A stretch of 64,000 bases of DNA from Chroococcidiopsis sp. CCMEE 29 (GCF_023558375.1 NZ_CP083761.1:682001-746000); one strand, 5' to 3'; positions 25,488 to 35,658 are shown, numbered from the stretch's first letter. Numbers and translations are program-made. The notes: generated from the sequence alone by a model not told the origin.

Positions 25488-26262
25488 GGTCCTACAAAAG
25501 TAAGGATAAATTGTAGTGATGTACGAAATACCAGATGGCTCCGATATGATTATCTAACTTTTTGGAAAAGGACAAGGTATCTCTAACTAAACGTGAAACT
25601 CGTTGACGGAGAGTGCAGTTAAACCGCTCAATCAAATTAGTTTTACCACTGTGTTTGCTAACAGCTCGATGCCGCGAGCTAGGGAAAATCTCCTCATATG
25701 CAGACCAAAAATCTGTGTAGCATACAGCGCATTGTCGATACACCGCAGGCAATGATTCCCATAAGCTTTTCGCTCCCTCGCGGCTACGCTGACCGATATA
25801 GACACCAACAATTTCTCCTGTCATCACATCCAAGGCTAGCCAAATCCACTGTTTATTCTTCTTGTTGCCCACAAATGACCACAGTTCATCGCATTGTACA
25901 GTCAACTGCCCCTTTTTTTAGGCCACGCTTCTACTGTTTTTGGCACAGATGAGTACTTAGCATTCACGTATGTCTGCAACCATTGTTCAGATACCCCAGT
26001 GACTCTGGCAATTCCTGCCAATGACAGCCTCTCTAACAACAACTTGTCGATCAAATCCCTGATTTCCTGCCCAATTACTTTTTTGTTGAGTGTTTTACAA
26101 ATTGTCTACCACAGTCTTTACATTTGAAATTTTGGTTGCCATTGTGAATGAAGCCATTCTTGACAATATGATTTGAGTGGCAGCGTGGACAAGTAATTGG
26201 GGTTTCTGACATAGCTTAGGATTAGAAAGACCTTACCTTATCCCTACCTTTTTAGGACTACC
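25488..26262 (-). mobile_element. IS1-like insertion sequence (about 775 bp)
   Basis: The right end reads, on the minus strand, GGTAGTCCTAAAAAGGTAGG, and the left end GGTCCTACAAAAGTAAGG; these are imperfect inverted repeats. A related end occurs at 32351-32358. There is no target duplication: the left flank is IS701 sequence and the right flank is the WD40 gene, which suggests an IS-mediated deletion. Confidence 0.75.
25492..26212 (-). CDS. IS1-like transposase InsAB, read through one or two -1 frameshifts
   Basis: ATG 26212 starts MSETPITCPRCHSNHIVKNG, a zinc ribbon, and FKCKDCGRQFVKHSTKK ends at TAA. Slipping -1 on the heptamer A AAA AAG immediately before that TAA continues as KKVIGQEIRDLIDKLLLE through a helix-turn-helix to VEAWPKKRG. 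A second -1 slip, on a run of seven A, gives the DDE domain QLTVQCDELWSFVGNKKN, CYTDFWSAYEE and IERFNCTLRQR. The C-terminal domain is intact to 25492. The first site is a classic programmed signal; the second may be a mutation. Confidence 0.8.
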
Positions 26263-29200
26263 AATTTCGACTGCCCCTAATGCTTTCAGCGTTACTTGCT
26301 GTGCGGCGGTTAATCCTTGAGCACCTCTAATGTTCATGCCTTCGTACAGGCGATCGGCTCTCAAAGTTTTGAGGCACTCACCTGTTGTAGGATTCCACAG
26401 CTTAATGGTTTCATCCTGACTCCCACTGACCAAAATCGGACTTGTACCGGATGGTAGGCTAACGTCAACTGGACTAAACTGAACAGAACAGACCGGACTG
26501 GTGTGCCCTTGCAGTACTTTCTGGCAAGCACCGTCTCGGACATCCCACAGCCGGATGGTTTGATCTTCACCACTACTAGCCAGGATACGACCATTGGTGC
26601 TGAAGGCAACCGATGTGTGACACCCATTGGTATGGTCGTGTGACGTTGCCAAGCACGTTCCATCCTGTACATTCCAAAACCGAACTGAGAAGTCTGAGCT
26701 GCTAGTTGCTAGAGTCTGACCATCCGGGCTGAAGGCAACGGAAAAAACCCAACCCATATCTCCTTGTAGAGTTCTGAGGCAGGAGCCATCTCGCACATCC
26801 CATAACCGCACAGTTTGATCGTTGCTACCACTCGCAAGGGTTTGTCCATCTGGGCTAAACGCGACTGCCCAAACCCAACCCGTATGTCCGTGTAGGGTTT
26901 TGAGGCAGGTGCCATCTTGCACATTCCAGAGCCGCACTGAGTCGTCATGGCTGCCACTCGCTAACATTTGTCCATTGGGGTTGAAACTGACGGCGCAAAC
27001 CCAACTCGTGTGTCCCTGCAATGTTTGGCAGCAGGTTCCGTCGCGTGCATTCCAGAGCCGAATGGTTTGATCTTCACTGGCACTCGCCAGCATGTGACCA
27101 TGTGGGTGAAACGCCACTGCCCAGATCCAATCTGTGTGTCCTGGCAAAGCCTTGAAAGTTTCTTGCTGCCAATCCCAGAGCCGCACGAGGGCATCATAAC
27201 CGCCACTGGCTAGCATGGAGCCATCCGGACTAAAGCTGACTGAACGAACCCCGTTGGTTCGTCCCTGAAACGTCTTGAGGCAGGTGCCGTTTTGGACATC
27301 CCACAATCGAACTGAAAGATCCACACTACCGCTGGCAAGGGTTTGACCATCTGGATTAAAGGCAACTGCCCAAACACAACTGCTATGACCTTGTAATAGT
27401 TGGAAACAAGCTCCATCCTGCAGACTCCATAATCGCACTGAGGCATCCTCACTCCCACTGGCTAGCATAGAGCCATCCGGACTAAAGCTGAGTGAGGTGA
27501 CCCAATCAGTATGCCCTTGCAGTATTTTGCGGCAAGTGCCAGTCTGTACCTCCCACAGTCGAATGGTGCAATCGTCACTACCACTGGCGAGCGTTTGACC
27601 ATCTGGGCTGAAAGCAACTGCCCAAACCCAACTGGTATGGCTTGACAATGTTTTGAGGATGGTGCCGCGATCGACACTCCACAATCGGATTGAGGCGTCT
27701 TCACTGGCAAGTGCCAGCATCTGTCCATTGGGACTAAAGCTGAGTGAAGTGACTCCACCCGTATGACCCTGCAAAACTGTGAGGCAGGTTCCGTCGCGTG
27801 CATTCCAGAGCCGAATCGTTTGATCCTCACAGCAACTCGCCAGCATTTGACCATCCGGGCTGAAGGCAATCGTCCAAACCCGACCGAAATGACCCCGCAG
27901 AGTGTTGAGACAGGTGACTGGCAGATGGCTGGAATTACTCGCTTCAAGCAGGTTTGCAGGATTGGGTTGCTCAAAATTGATCGTCTGCACATCCCACAAC
28001 CGAATCAACGTGTCATTACTGCAACTGGCTAGCGTTTTTCCGTCGGGACTAAATGTGACTGCCCAGACCCAACTGGTATGTCCCTTCAATGTCAAAACCT
28101 GTTGACCATCGACCACTCGCCACAGGCAAATCTTACCCTCTGTATCGCCTGTTGCCAGCAAACTGCCATCTGGGTTAAAGCTGACTGACACAATGCCACT
28201 TAAAGTCTCGGCAAACACAGATGTGGTTAGATCGGCGTTGCGAAAATTGACCCCTGCCAGGTTGACCTGCCGTAAGTCGGCTTGCCATACGGTTAGCTCC
28301 GAAAAGTCACAGCCGCGCAAATCGCTTTGCAGATGCATCAGCAGGTTGAGCAGGTTACCTGCAATATAGTTTGGCTGAAGTGGCGCTTGCTGCTGTTGCT
28401 GCACCAACATGGTTTTCAACTGTAGCTCAAGGGCTTGTGAATTGCCAAACTGAATCAGCAACTGTTCAGAGATCGGCTCAACGATCAAACGCTTCTGCAT
28501 CTCTCGGACGTAATCTTTTGCCTGGGCTTTGATCAAGGCATGGGTTCTGAGTCGCTCTGGCGTTCGGGTAGCAATTTCCCCACAGACGCACTGCACGAAC
28601 CGATCGGTCACATATTCCAGAACCACTGGCTGGAGAAAGAACCGCTCCCCCTCCTTCTCAATCAGCGATCGCCGCAACAATGACTGAATTGCGTATGGAA
28701 GCCGGCGCCTGGAGACCGTGGTGACAATATCCTGATTCAACTCAACCAGCGAGTTCGGTTCCCGGTCGATCGCTAGCCAAACGATCATTTCCTGCTCAAT
28801 CTCAGACAAGCGATCGAACTGTCGCTGGAGCAAGTCTCGAATGTCATCAAAGACGGCTAACCCTTGCTGCACATAGTTCAGCACCTCGACAACTCTGCCA
28901 TTAAACAGTTCTTGAGTCGCGGCTGCTACCAGCTTCAGCGCCAGGGGATTGCCGTGATAGTGGGTCACCAATCTTTGCCATTCCGATTCCGTACCCGCAA
29001 ATATTCCTTTGTCGCGAAACAGTTCTCGTCCTGCTTCTGGGCTCAGTCCCTGCAGTAGCAGCGTTCGTACCGATCGTTCCTTACCTTCCAGTGGCACAAA
29101 CTCTCTAGGCTTTTCGCGGCTGGTGAGCAGCAAGCAACTCTGATGGGATACCTCCCCAATCTCTTTGAATAGTTGACCATATCCTTCGTAGCCCACTCGA

Positions 29201-29958
29201 TACTGTCCGGCTTGCCCTGGACTCAAAATAGTCTCAGCATTGTCCAGAAACAGTAAACAGCGCTTTTGACGCAACCCCTGCATCAGCTTCAGTAGTTTCC
29301 CATCCAGGCTGCTCGGCACAGCAATGTCCTCTCCCTGTGACTTTAGCAAGATAGGTAGCACTGTTTCTAACCACTCTTCAAACGGCGGAGCATTTTGCAG
29401 CGAGCGCCATACCACCACCTCAAACTGAGTTTGAATCTGCTGCCCCAGTTTGGCGGCCAAGGCACTTTTGCCAATTCCACCAATTCCCAGCAGTGCCACG
29501 ACTCGACAGCGCTCCGTCACAATCCATTGCTCCAGGGTCTGCAGTTCCCCAGTTCGCCCATAGAACTGGGTGACATCCATGGCCTCTCCCCAGTCAGCCT
29601 GGGGCTGATGCAGGACGGTTTGAGCAGACTGGGTTGGAGGTGAGGCAGTCGGCTCAACTGCTAGGGCCTGGGTTTGGGTCGCACCAATCAGCGACTGACG
29701 CCACTGATGTTCTAACGCCCCTCGAAAGTTAGTTTTACTGACGGGCTCCCCGAAGGCTTGCTCTAGCAGGCTCCAGAGTTTAGGACCGACGTTGTGCTTG
29801 ATATAGCTGAGCGAGTAGCCAGACGCCTCAGCAATTTGCTCGTAGGTTTGCGCTTGTAGGGCTCCCAGTAGAATGGCAGCTTCTACTTCACTGAGCCGTC
29901 TACCCACTTTGGCAAAGACTACGGAATTAGCAACGTGCAAAGCGTGCTCTAAATCCAT
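26233..29958 (-). CDS. HTH/NB-ARC (STAND NTPase) protein with 14 WD40 repeats
   Basis: The 1241-residue protein has four parts. Residues 1-85 form a helix-turn-helix module of the type preceding cyanobacterial NB-ARC proteins ([18 protein letters not shown]). The NB-ARC ATPase follows, with P-loop [10 protein letters not shown] at 158-167 and Walker [14 protein letters not shown] short pentapeptide-like stretch ([16 protein letters not shown]) precedes 14 WD40 repeats ([19 protein letters not shown]), enough for two seven-bladed propellers. STAND proteins switch oligomeric state on ligand binding; cyanobacterial WD40 forms are implicated in signalling or defence. The last nine residues (GSPKKVGIR) are read from the adjoining IS1-like end. 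Confidence 0.9.
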   Translation of the reverse strand: MDLEHALHVANSVVFAKVGRRLSEVEAAILLGALQAQTYEQIAEASGYSLSYIKHNVGPKLWSLLEQAFGEPVSKTNFRGALEHQWRQSLIGATQTQALAVEPTASPPTQSAQTVLHQPQADWGEAMDVTQFYGRTGELQTLEQWIVTERCRVVALLGIGGIGKSALAAKLGQQIQTQFEVVVWRSLQNAPPFEEWLETVLPILLKSQGEDIAVPSSLDGKLLKLMQGLRQKRCLLFLDNAETILSPGQAGQYRVGYEGYGQLFKEIGEVSHQSCLLLTSREKPREFVPLEGKERSVRTLLLQGLSPEAGRELFRDKGIFAGTESEWQRLVTHYHGNPLALKLVAAATQELFNGRVVEVLNYVQQGLAVFDDIRDLLQRQFDRLSEIEQEMIVWLAIDREPNSLVELNQDIVTTVSRRRLPYAIQSLLRRSLIEKEGERFFLQPVVLEYVTDRFVQCVCGEIATRTPERLRTHALIKAQAKDYVREMQKRLIVEPISEQLLIQFGNSQALELQLKTMLVQQQQQAPLQPNYIAGNLLNLLMHLQSDLRGCDFSELTVWQADLRQVNLAGVNFRNADLTTSVFAETLSGIVSVSFNPDGSLLATGDTEGKICLWRVVDGQQVLTLKGHTSWVWAVTFSPDGKTLASCSNDTLIRLWDVQTINFEQPNPANLLEASNSSHLPVTCLNTLRGHFGRVWTIAFSPDGQMLASCCEDQTIRLWNARDGTCLTVLQGHTGGVTSLSFSPNGQMLALASEDASIRLWSVDRGTILKTLSSHTSWVWAVAFSPDGQTLASGSDDCTIRLWEVQTGTCRKILQGHTDWVTSLSFSPDGSMLASGSEDASVRLWSLQDGACFQLLQGHSSCVWAVAFNPDGQTLASGSVDLSVRLWDVQNGTCLKTFQGRTNGVRSVSFSPDGSMLASGGYDALVRLWDWQQETFKALPGHTDWIWAVAFHPHGHMLASASEDQTIRLWNARDGTCCQTLQGHTSWVCAVSFNPNGQMLASGSHDDSVRLWNVQDGTCLKTLHGHTGWVWAVAFSPDGQTLASGSNDQTVRLWDVRDGSCLRTLQGDMGWVFSVAFSPDGQTLATSSSDFSVRFWNVQDGTCLATSHDHTNGCHTSVAFSTNGRILASSGEDQTIRLWDVRDGACQKVLQGHTSPVCSVQFSPVDVSLPSGTSPILVSGSQDETIKLWNPTTGECLKTLRADRLYEGMNIRGAQGLTAAQQVTLKALGAVEIGSPKKVGIR

Positions 29959-30231
29959 TGTCTTTTACTCCACCCTTAACGGTAGTAAGCTGATTTTACC
30001 TCGGGTAAGGTTAACTTTTTGTGTCAAGCATGACCAGGCTAGAACTGAGGTAGGAGAGAGGATTCAGCAAATTCAAGCCAAAATTGATGATGAAAAAGTT
30101 CACCTACCCTTAAGTCTTTAGACTGATCACATTGACCTCAAAGTAGTCAACTTATAGGTAACGACAAGCTCAGAAAACTGCCCTACTGTAGTGACATCAG
30201 GTTCAGGGTACTGGTCTGCTAAAGGCTGGGA
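29959..30231. other. Intergenic region upstream of the NB-ARC/WD40 gene
   Basis: It contains the presumed promoter of the WD40 gene, with a palindromic TTACCCGAGGTAA about 40 bases upstream of its start, and about 200 bases of unassigned sequence. A short plus-strand frame ending near 30120 has no recognisable homology. Confidence 0.35.
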
Positions 30232-30262
30232 GACGGCAAACCTGTCCAGGTCAGCAATTCCT
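30232..30262 (+). repeat. 31-bp direct repeat, copy 1 (solo IS terminus)
   Basis: It is identical over 31 bases to 30942-30972. On the minus strand it encodes ELLTWTGLP, the C-terminal motif of the transposase at 30914-31928, so this copy is an isolated end of the same IS. It sits upstream of the isochorismatase-family gene. Confidence 0.8.
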
Positions 30263-30293
30263 GGGGAAATTAATTGAATGGAAACTTGTAGCT

Positions 30294-30995
30294 ATGTCTA
30301 AAAATCCAAAAATCGGTCTAGAAGGCCTGCTTCGTCCAGAAGATAGCATCCTGGTACTTATTGACCACCAGCCTTATCAGTTCACCAACTTGAACAGCCA
30401 TGAACCTACGATGATCATTAACAATGTTATTGGTCTTGCCAAATCGGCAAAGGTGTTCAACGTACCAACAATCCTTACCACAGTAATTGAAAAAAGAGGG
30501 GGTTATATCATTAAGGGACTACAGGATGTTTTTCCTGATCAAAAACCGATCAACCGCACTTTCATCAATGCCTGGGAAGATCCAAACGTTACAGAGGTCG
30601 TGAAGAAAAGTGGTCGCAAGCAACTTATACTTGCTTCACTTTGGACCGAGATCTGTCTCGCAATGCCAGCAATTCAGGCGCTTGGTGAGGGCTATGACGT
30701 ATTCATCGTTACCGATGCTTCGGGCGGTGTTACTGCGGAAGCTCATGACATGGCTGTTCGCCGTATGGTTCAGGCTGGTGCTGTTCCAATCAACTGGATG
30801 GCTGTACTTGCTGAATGGCAACGTGACTGGGCACGCACAGAAACATCTGCGGGTGTATCAGAGATTCTTCTTGAGCATGGCGGTGCTAGTGCGGTGGCCC
30901 TGGCATGGGAACTTCAGCTCCTTGCAACAACCCCTCCAGCGGACGGCAAACCTGTCCAGGTCAGCAATTCCTCCATCTTCACGGGTCGATTGTAA
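30294..30995 (+). CDS. Isochorismatase-family cysteine hydrolase (YcaC-like), C-terminus replaced by IS sequence
   Basis: The start MSKNPKIGLEGLLRPED is followed by LVLIDHQPYQF (catalytic Asp), an invariant Lys in the KKSGRKQ region, and LWTEICLAMPA with the nucleophilic Cys. This is the YcaC/nicotinamidase-like fold, and the core (~212 residues) looks complete through LAWELQLLATTP. From 30942 the frame continues through a transposase terminus and ends about 17 codons later at 30995. The enzyme could still fold. The substrate of YcaC-like members is unknown. Confidence 0.85.
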   Translation: MSKNPKIGLEGLLRPEDSILVLIDHQPYQFTNLNSHEPTMIINNVIGLAKSAKVFNVPTILTTVIEKRGGYIIKGLQDVFPDQKPINRTFINAWEDPNVTEVVKKSGRKQLILASLWTEICLAMPAIQALGEGYDVFIVTDASGGVTAEAHDMAVRRMVQAGAVPINWMAVLAEWQRDWARTETSAGVSEILLEHGGASAVALAWELQLLATTPPADGKPVQVSNSSIFTGRL

Positions 30996-31928
30996 AATCC
31001 CATTGCCATAGCTGGAGTAGATCCCTTGGTTAATCCCCAATGCGGTTGAACCCAGTTGTGTACAAGGCGCTGCATACTTAAGGTTCTTTGTAATCCCTCA
31101 ACTCGTTTGGCATAAAGATTCTGCCGTCGTCGATAAGCACTGCAACGTCGTCGTAAGGCACTGTTGTGAGCTTCATTATGATTGGCAGGCACTTGAGATT
31201 TAAGACTAATCGCGGTGTATGGATGCTCTGGCTTGATCCACTTAATTCGTTGCCGCCCTTGCGACGCTTTGACTTTCATTGCCACCTCTAATCCCTCTTG
31301 CCAGACTTTACGGTGTCCAAATGCCTTTGAATATTCCTTGGCTTTGAGGTAAACACTGGCTTTGAGCCATAGAAGCTTCGCATAACGCCTTTCCCCATCG
31401 GTGAACCAGCGAATGAACTGACAATCTTTAGCCCACTGCCAAGCTTCGCTAGTTGCCCACTCAAATAGAGCGACATCCTTTTTCCCCGCTACAGCTACCA
31501 ACCAAAAGCGGCTAGTGCGCTCCAAAAAGTTAATCGTCCACCCTTTTGATTCACAGGGGGGAAAGGTTTTGCCCCACACGCGTGTAAAGCTCATCACCTT
31601 CAACTGTAATATCTCCCCCGGCTTTAGCCTCTGCTGACCAGTGTTTTTCCTTGTCAGCCACCCTTTGCTCCCAGCAACTAACTGTGCTGTGAGACTTATC
31701 CAACACCCTTGCTGTTGCCCGAATCCCCAGTCCCTCTGTTCGCATTTTCAGAGCTTGACTGACAACCTGCACAGGAGTACGCAGCTTAGCCATTGGACTA
31801 CCTGTGCGCTCGTTCGAGCGTTTCTGGCAGTTTTTACACAGGTAACGCTGTACAGTTGTCCCGTCTTTAAGACGACGACTGCCATACTTAATCCGGTTGG
31901 GTTGATCGCAGTAGGGGCAGTTCATCAC
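30914..31928 (-). pseudogene. IS1-like (zinc-ribbon plus DDE) transposase with frameshift and altered C-terminus
   Basis: ATG 31928 starts MMNCPYCDQPNRIKYGSRRL with a second knuckle YLCKNCQKRS, then a helix-turn-helix (GIRATARVLDKSHSTVSCWE). The first DDE acid is in VEGDELYTRVGQNL. The frame then stops at LSPL, but a +1 shift at the run of six C near 31560 continues as ESKGWTINFLERTSRFWLV to RPVKMEELLTWTGLP. The last eight codons are isochorismatase antisense. The family resembles IS1 but is not certain. Confidence 0.7.
30942..30972 (+). repeat. 31-bp direct repeat, copy 2
   Basis: It is identical to 30232-30262. This copy is contiguous with the rest of the transposase gene (minus strand), so it marks where the isochorismatase gene was joined to the IS. 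Confidence 0.8.
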
Positions 31929-31980
31929 CTTTAGCAGCTAGTGTTGACTGGACTATTTTCCCTTACCACCCGCTATCCGT

Positions 31981-32358
31981 CTAGTGCCCATTGTAGTGGT
32001 GAACAAAGTACCAAACTGCACCAATCACCTGTTGGGGTACTCCCTGATATTTCCCATTGACATATTTCTGAAGCCAAGGCTCTGAAACGCTTGCTACTCT
32101 GGCAATCCCAGCTAAAGGAACCTTCTCCAACAGCAGTTTGTCAATCAGGGTTTTGCTGGCTTGATTGATGATCTTGTTTTGTGGCTCTTGCACAAACTGT
32201 CTGCCACAATTGTGGCACTTAAAGTTCTGTTTACCGTTTGGATTTTGCCATTCTTGACGGTATGAGTTGAGTCACAAGCAGGACAGGCAGGTAGAGAAAC
32301 GGGTATAAATCAATTGAGTTAACTCCGTCTTCTCTATCCTTACATCTTTCGGACTACC
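31981..32358 (-). pseudogene. Internally deleted IS1-like element
   Basis: The outer end at 32351-32358 (GGACTACC) matches the IS1-like element at 25488-26262. Inside are a degraded zinc-ribbon region (PACPACDSTHTVKNGK, one frameshift), then KTLIDKLLLEKVPLAGIARV, and then directly IGAVWYFVHHYN, the transposase C-terminus. About 130 DDE-domain codons are missing. It cannot encode a transposase but might be moved by the related full element. Confidence 0.75.
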
Positions 32359-32467
32359 GCTAAATTAAACCGTGGTTAAATTAGTACCCGTGTCGCCGTG
32401 TCGCCGCGTCACCGAGTCTTCTAGGACTCTGAACATGCAACTTGAAGGCACATCAGCTTATGATCTG

Positions 32468-33805
32468 CTAGTGGTTTACATCAATTTTCGCCTCTAGCAC
32501 TGCTAAAGGAGGTTTGCCGATTAAGGAAGATACCTGCTCTTCTAGCTTGTCACACGACTTTAGCACCAGCCGCAAACCCTCATCCCGCGAAATTTCAGCG
32601 GTTGCAGCTGGAAATTCCTGCAAAATCTCTGCTTCTGTAGTCTGGTACTCACCTAGAGCGGATTTTAGTTTGGCAAGATACTTAGAGCCTTTGCCACCGT
32701 CTGGCACAACGAATTCCAAAATAGAATCCAGGTAAGCTTTGACCTCAGCACTCTTAACTCCTTCAGTGACAGCCGCATAAAGCAGATCTCCATCGAGATA
32801 CTTGAACTCCGGTACAGAGAGATGATTGCCACTCAATTCAAAAGTCCGGTTTCCCTCGGCTGGTCTAACCGTCAAATTCTCACACCTTACCCGATCTGCT
32901 GCATTATAAACCAGAGTAGCGATCGCTAGAGTTACCTCAGGATAGTTACTGTCTGTCCCTCGCATTTCAATCGTGCCAATCGGGTTAAGCCGGACTCGGT
33001 TCCACGCAGCTTTTAGCAAGTTCCCTCCCGCCTCAAAAAACAGCTGGCGCTCTACCCCTGCTTTATCCATCGCTTCTAACCAGGCATAGTAGCGGGCGAA
33101 TTGTAATTCGACTAATTCTTCCACACTAGCTGCATAAGGTTGCAGACCACCTACCGCCTGTAGATGTGTATAAACTCCCTCCCAACCAAAGCTCTGACTG
33201 CCCCGGTAATGTACAGTGTGAGCTGAAACATTCATCCCCCGCCCTTCATAAAACGGACAGGCACGCGAAAGAGCAATCAACGCGACGTCTAAGGCAGTTG
33301 CCAAGTTGTAAAGGTTCAACAGTTCCTCTCGCGCCGCAGAAGTTGTATTGTAAGATGCCGCTACCCGCGGTTCAATTGTTCCGTCCGGTAGATCTAGATG
33401 TAAATGAGTACCTGTACATCTTCCAGCGTGCAGGAACCTATCGTACCCTACCGTGCGAACCTGAACGTGGTACCACAGCTTGTTACGAATCACAGGCATT
33501 ACGTGTAATGGATAGGTAGACAGCGGATAGAGCCTGAGATTTAACTCTTGCCCAACTTGCAAAGCCAGTTTCAGATTACTCAGATACTCTCTCGCTAGTT
33601 CTGTAACCGAGTAAGCAGGAGGAGTGTTGATTTCTATCATGCTCTTTACCCATTCTGGAGCAAAGTAAGCCGGACTTCGCCCTGCCGCTTCTGCCACCTC
33701 CTGGCAGCGCTGTAAAAATTCATCGGCTCGATTTGAAATTACACCAGCCTCATCTACCAGGAAGAATTCTTGCTCAAGTCCTATGCGACGGTTTGCTACA
33801 CTCAT
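32468..33805 (-). CDS. GCS2-family glutamate-cysteine ligase-like carboxylate-amine ligase
   Basis: The 445-residue protein begins RRIGLEQEFFLVDEAG, the ATP/Mg-binding glutamate motif of the GCS2/YbdK family, and has GRCTGTHLHLDLPDG and GTIEMRGTDSNYPEV. The family joins glutamate (or a similar acid) to an amine through an acyl phosphate; members include gamma-glutamylcysteine synthetases and enzymes of unknown substrate. The gene follows an N-formylglutamate-amidohydrolase-like gene by 85 bases on the same strand, so the two may act together. Whether this is the cell's glutathione enzyme is not certain. Confidence 0.82.
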   Translation of the reverse strand: MSVANRRIGLEQEFFLVDEAGVISNRADEFLQRCQEVAEAAGRSPAYFAPEWVKSMIEINTPPAYSVTELAREYLSNLKLALQVGQELNLRLYPLSTYPLHVMPVIRNKLWYHVQVRTVGYDRFLHAGRCTGTHLHLDLPDGTIEPRVAASYNTTSAAREELLNLYNLATALDVALIALSRACPFYEGRGMNVSAHTVHYRGSQSFGWEGVYTHLQAVGGLQPYAASVEELVELQFARYYAWLEAMDKAGVERQLFFEAGGNLLKAAWNRVRLNPIGTIEMRGTDSNYPEVTLAIATLVYNAADRVRCENLTVRPAEGNRTFELSGNHLSVPEFKYLDGDLLYAAVTEGVKSAEVKAYLDSILEFVVPDGGKGSKYLAKLKSALGEYQTTEAEILQEFPAATAEISRDEGLRLVLKSCDKLEEQVSSLIGKPPLAVLEAKIDVNH

Positions 33806-33890
33806 GCCCCACTATTGCGCTCAGTTTCAGCTAATTCTGCTTCAGGCTAGCTTACTCAACATGCTGCTAATTGTTGTTTAAGATACCTAC

Positions 33891-34673
33891 TTATGCTTGC
33901 TTTAGTGCTGCTAACACGCCAGGTATAGTGGACTGGAGAGCGCAGCGGATGGTATTTAACTGCAGGAGATCCAGCTTTTTTGTCCATTCGTCTATAAAAA
34001 ACTTCTTCACCTCAATCGACAAGACACATGCTGATTGAGGAAATGTTTGATGCACCCAGTACGGGAAGTGTCCACCCCAAAATTTGATGTTTTCCCGGAC
34101 ATCTAGCTGGCGACCAAGAAAGTCGAACTTCTGCAAATCGGTAAGAAAACTCTCGACCACGGGTGTCCAACGGTTTCGGTCTAACGTAGCAGTACCGAGG
34201 TTAATTTCTGGGTTGTACCTTGGATCGGCAGATAGTGATTGCGGTCCAAATCGGCGATGGTTGTAGGTATGCAGGTCAAAGACGACAAAGCGACCAAAGT
34301 GGCGTTCTAAGTTTGCAAAGATTCTTCTGACGGTGGCATAAAAAGCATCGTATTCAGCAAGAGATCGCTCTATTGTCTCCTTGGATGGTTTCGTCTGCCA
34401 AACGGGTAAACCCCAAGCATCTTCAGGTTTAAGGTAAACTGCTTTTTCTCGGCTGCGATTCAGATCAAATTCAAATCGCGATCGCCTAACAACAATTTGC
34501 GTGTCTGCGATCGCAGTCCAGTTTGCAGTGAACGGATCTTCTTCCCGCCAGCGGTCGGTTTCAGTGATAGCGAAAAGCTTAGCTACTTCTGGACGAACAT
34601 CATGCCCATCATGGAGAGCTACAGCCACTACAGGTCCATTTCCTTCCTTCAATATCCAGCTGGCTTGCGTCAT
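33891..34673 (-). CDS. N-formylglutamate amidohydrolase-family protein
   Basis: The 260-residue protein has VVAVALHDGHDVRPEVA near the N-terminus (Zn-ligand region), DLNRSREKAVY, and VVFDLHTYNHRR with the conserved His. These are the HutG-like/FGase family features. Typical members are 250-290 residues. It is upstream of and co-directional with the GCS2-family ligase gene, suggesting a shared pathway that trims or releases gamma-glutamyl-type compounds. Confidence 0.82.
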   Translation of the reverse strand: MTQASWILKEGNGPVVAVALHDGHDVRPEVAKLFAITETDRWREEDPFTANWTAIADTQIVVRRSRFEFDLNRSREKAVYLKPEDAWGLPVWQTKPSKETIERSLAEYDAFYATVRRIFANLERHFGRFVVFDLHTYNHRRFGPQSLSADPRYNPEINLGTATLDRNRWTPVVESFLTDLQKFDFLGRQLDVRENIKFWGGHFPYWVHQTFPQSACVLSIEVKKFFIDEWTKKLDLLQLNTIRCALQSTIPGVLAALKQA

Positions 34674-34779
34674 TTACCACTGCTTTAATTTGTAGCCTTC
34701 CGAAAACCCTAGCGTTACACGCAGCGAGGAAGTAAGGGGATTTTACCTTTTCCCTTACTCCACCCCTGATTCTTTTTTC

Positions 34780-35658
34780 TTAGCTGTAATAACTGAAGTA
34801 ACTACCGTTAAGACTCAGAGAATCTGGTGAAACACCTTGCAAGATCGCAATCAGTTCATTTGGCTCGCTACCAGGTTTATCAATAAATATCCCTGTGCCT
34901 GTAGGTAAACCGCTAGGGGATGTACCTAAGATATAGCTAACTTGCTGTGGTGGTGCTCCAACGCCTCCTGTAACATTTGTTAGTTGGATAACATCCTCGT
35001 TCGCCTTGAAGTCAGTAATCAGAGCGTAGTCAGTAATGCCAGCGGTTTTGGCATTTAAATCATCATAATAGACATTTATACCAGCTCGCCCAGAGCCACC
35101 CCAAAGTTGGAATGTATCCTTTCCCGATCCGCCAGTCAAGGTATCAATTTCGCCAGTGCCAAAACTTTGCGGACCCCGTGAATCGTATGCTACCCCAGCG
35201 CCATTCAGCAAGTCATTTCCTGACCCCCCGACTAAAATGTCATTGCCGTAGAAACCATATAAGGAGTCATCACCACTTCCACCATATAAGCGATCTTTTC
35301 CCTCTCCACCTAGTAAAGTATCACTACCATTTTGTCCATATAGGTGATCGTTTCCCTCTCCACCATATAAGCGGTCGTTTCCATCGCCGCCAAATAACTT
35401 GTCGTCCCCAGCCAACCCATACAATTCGTCGTTACCTTTATAGCCATACAACGAATCATTCTCAGACCCACCCAATAAGCTATCGTCTGAGGACGTACCC
35501 TCAAAAATTGCCACTTGCGGACTCCTTATACCAGGTAAGATAAATTCTGTTAATTTGACTTGCCTTGAAGTTTGCTCTTCAGTGCAGACAACTTGATAAA
35601 ATCTAACCTGTAATTTTTTTTTCGTCCTGAGAAGTTTTACCATCAAATTTGGTAACAA
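34780..35658 (-). CDS. RTX-type calcium-binding repeat protein
   Basis: The 292-residue protein has about ten nonapeptide repeats of the form GGxGxDxLxG between residues ~55 and 150 (GGDGNDRLYGGEGNDHLYG). These bind Ca2+ as a parallel beta roll in type I-secreted proteins. The C-terminal domain (ALITDFKANEDVIQL) is the usual RTX end and likely secretion signal. No catalytic domain is present. The N-terminal 45 residues are basic and may include a wrong start. Confidence 0.85.
   Translation of the reverse strand: MLPNLMVKLLRTKKKLQVRFYQVVCTEEQTSRQVKLTEFILPGIRSPQVAIFEGTSSDDSLLGGSENDSLYGYKGNDELYGLAGDDKLFGGDGNDRLYGGEGNDHLYGQNGSDTLLGGEGKDRLYGGSGDDSLYGFYGNDILVGGSGNDLLNGAGVAYDSRGPQSFGTGEIDTLTGGSGKDTFQLWGGSGRAGINVYYDDLNAKTAGITDYALITDFKANEDVIQLTNVTGGVGAPPQQVSYILGTSPSGLPTGTGIFIDKPGSEPNELIAILQGVSPDSLSLNGSYFSYYS

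Noticed and set aside
26361-28105. Many open frames on both strands within the WD40 region
   Set aside because: They repeat with the period of the WD40 codons and are shadows of the repeated gene.
26720-28200. Regular spaced repeats resembling a CRISPR array
   Set aside because: The period (about 126 bases) is that of WD40 coding repeats, far longer than CRISPR units, and lies within an intact frame.
29873-30121. 82-codon plus-strand frame at the WD40 gene start
   Set aside because: Its first third is antisense to the WD40 gene and the rest has no recognisable family.
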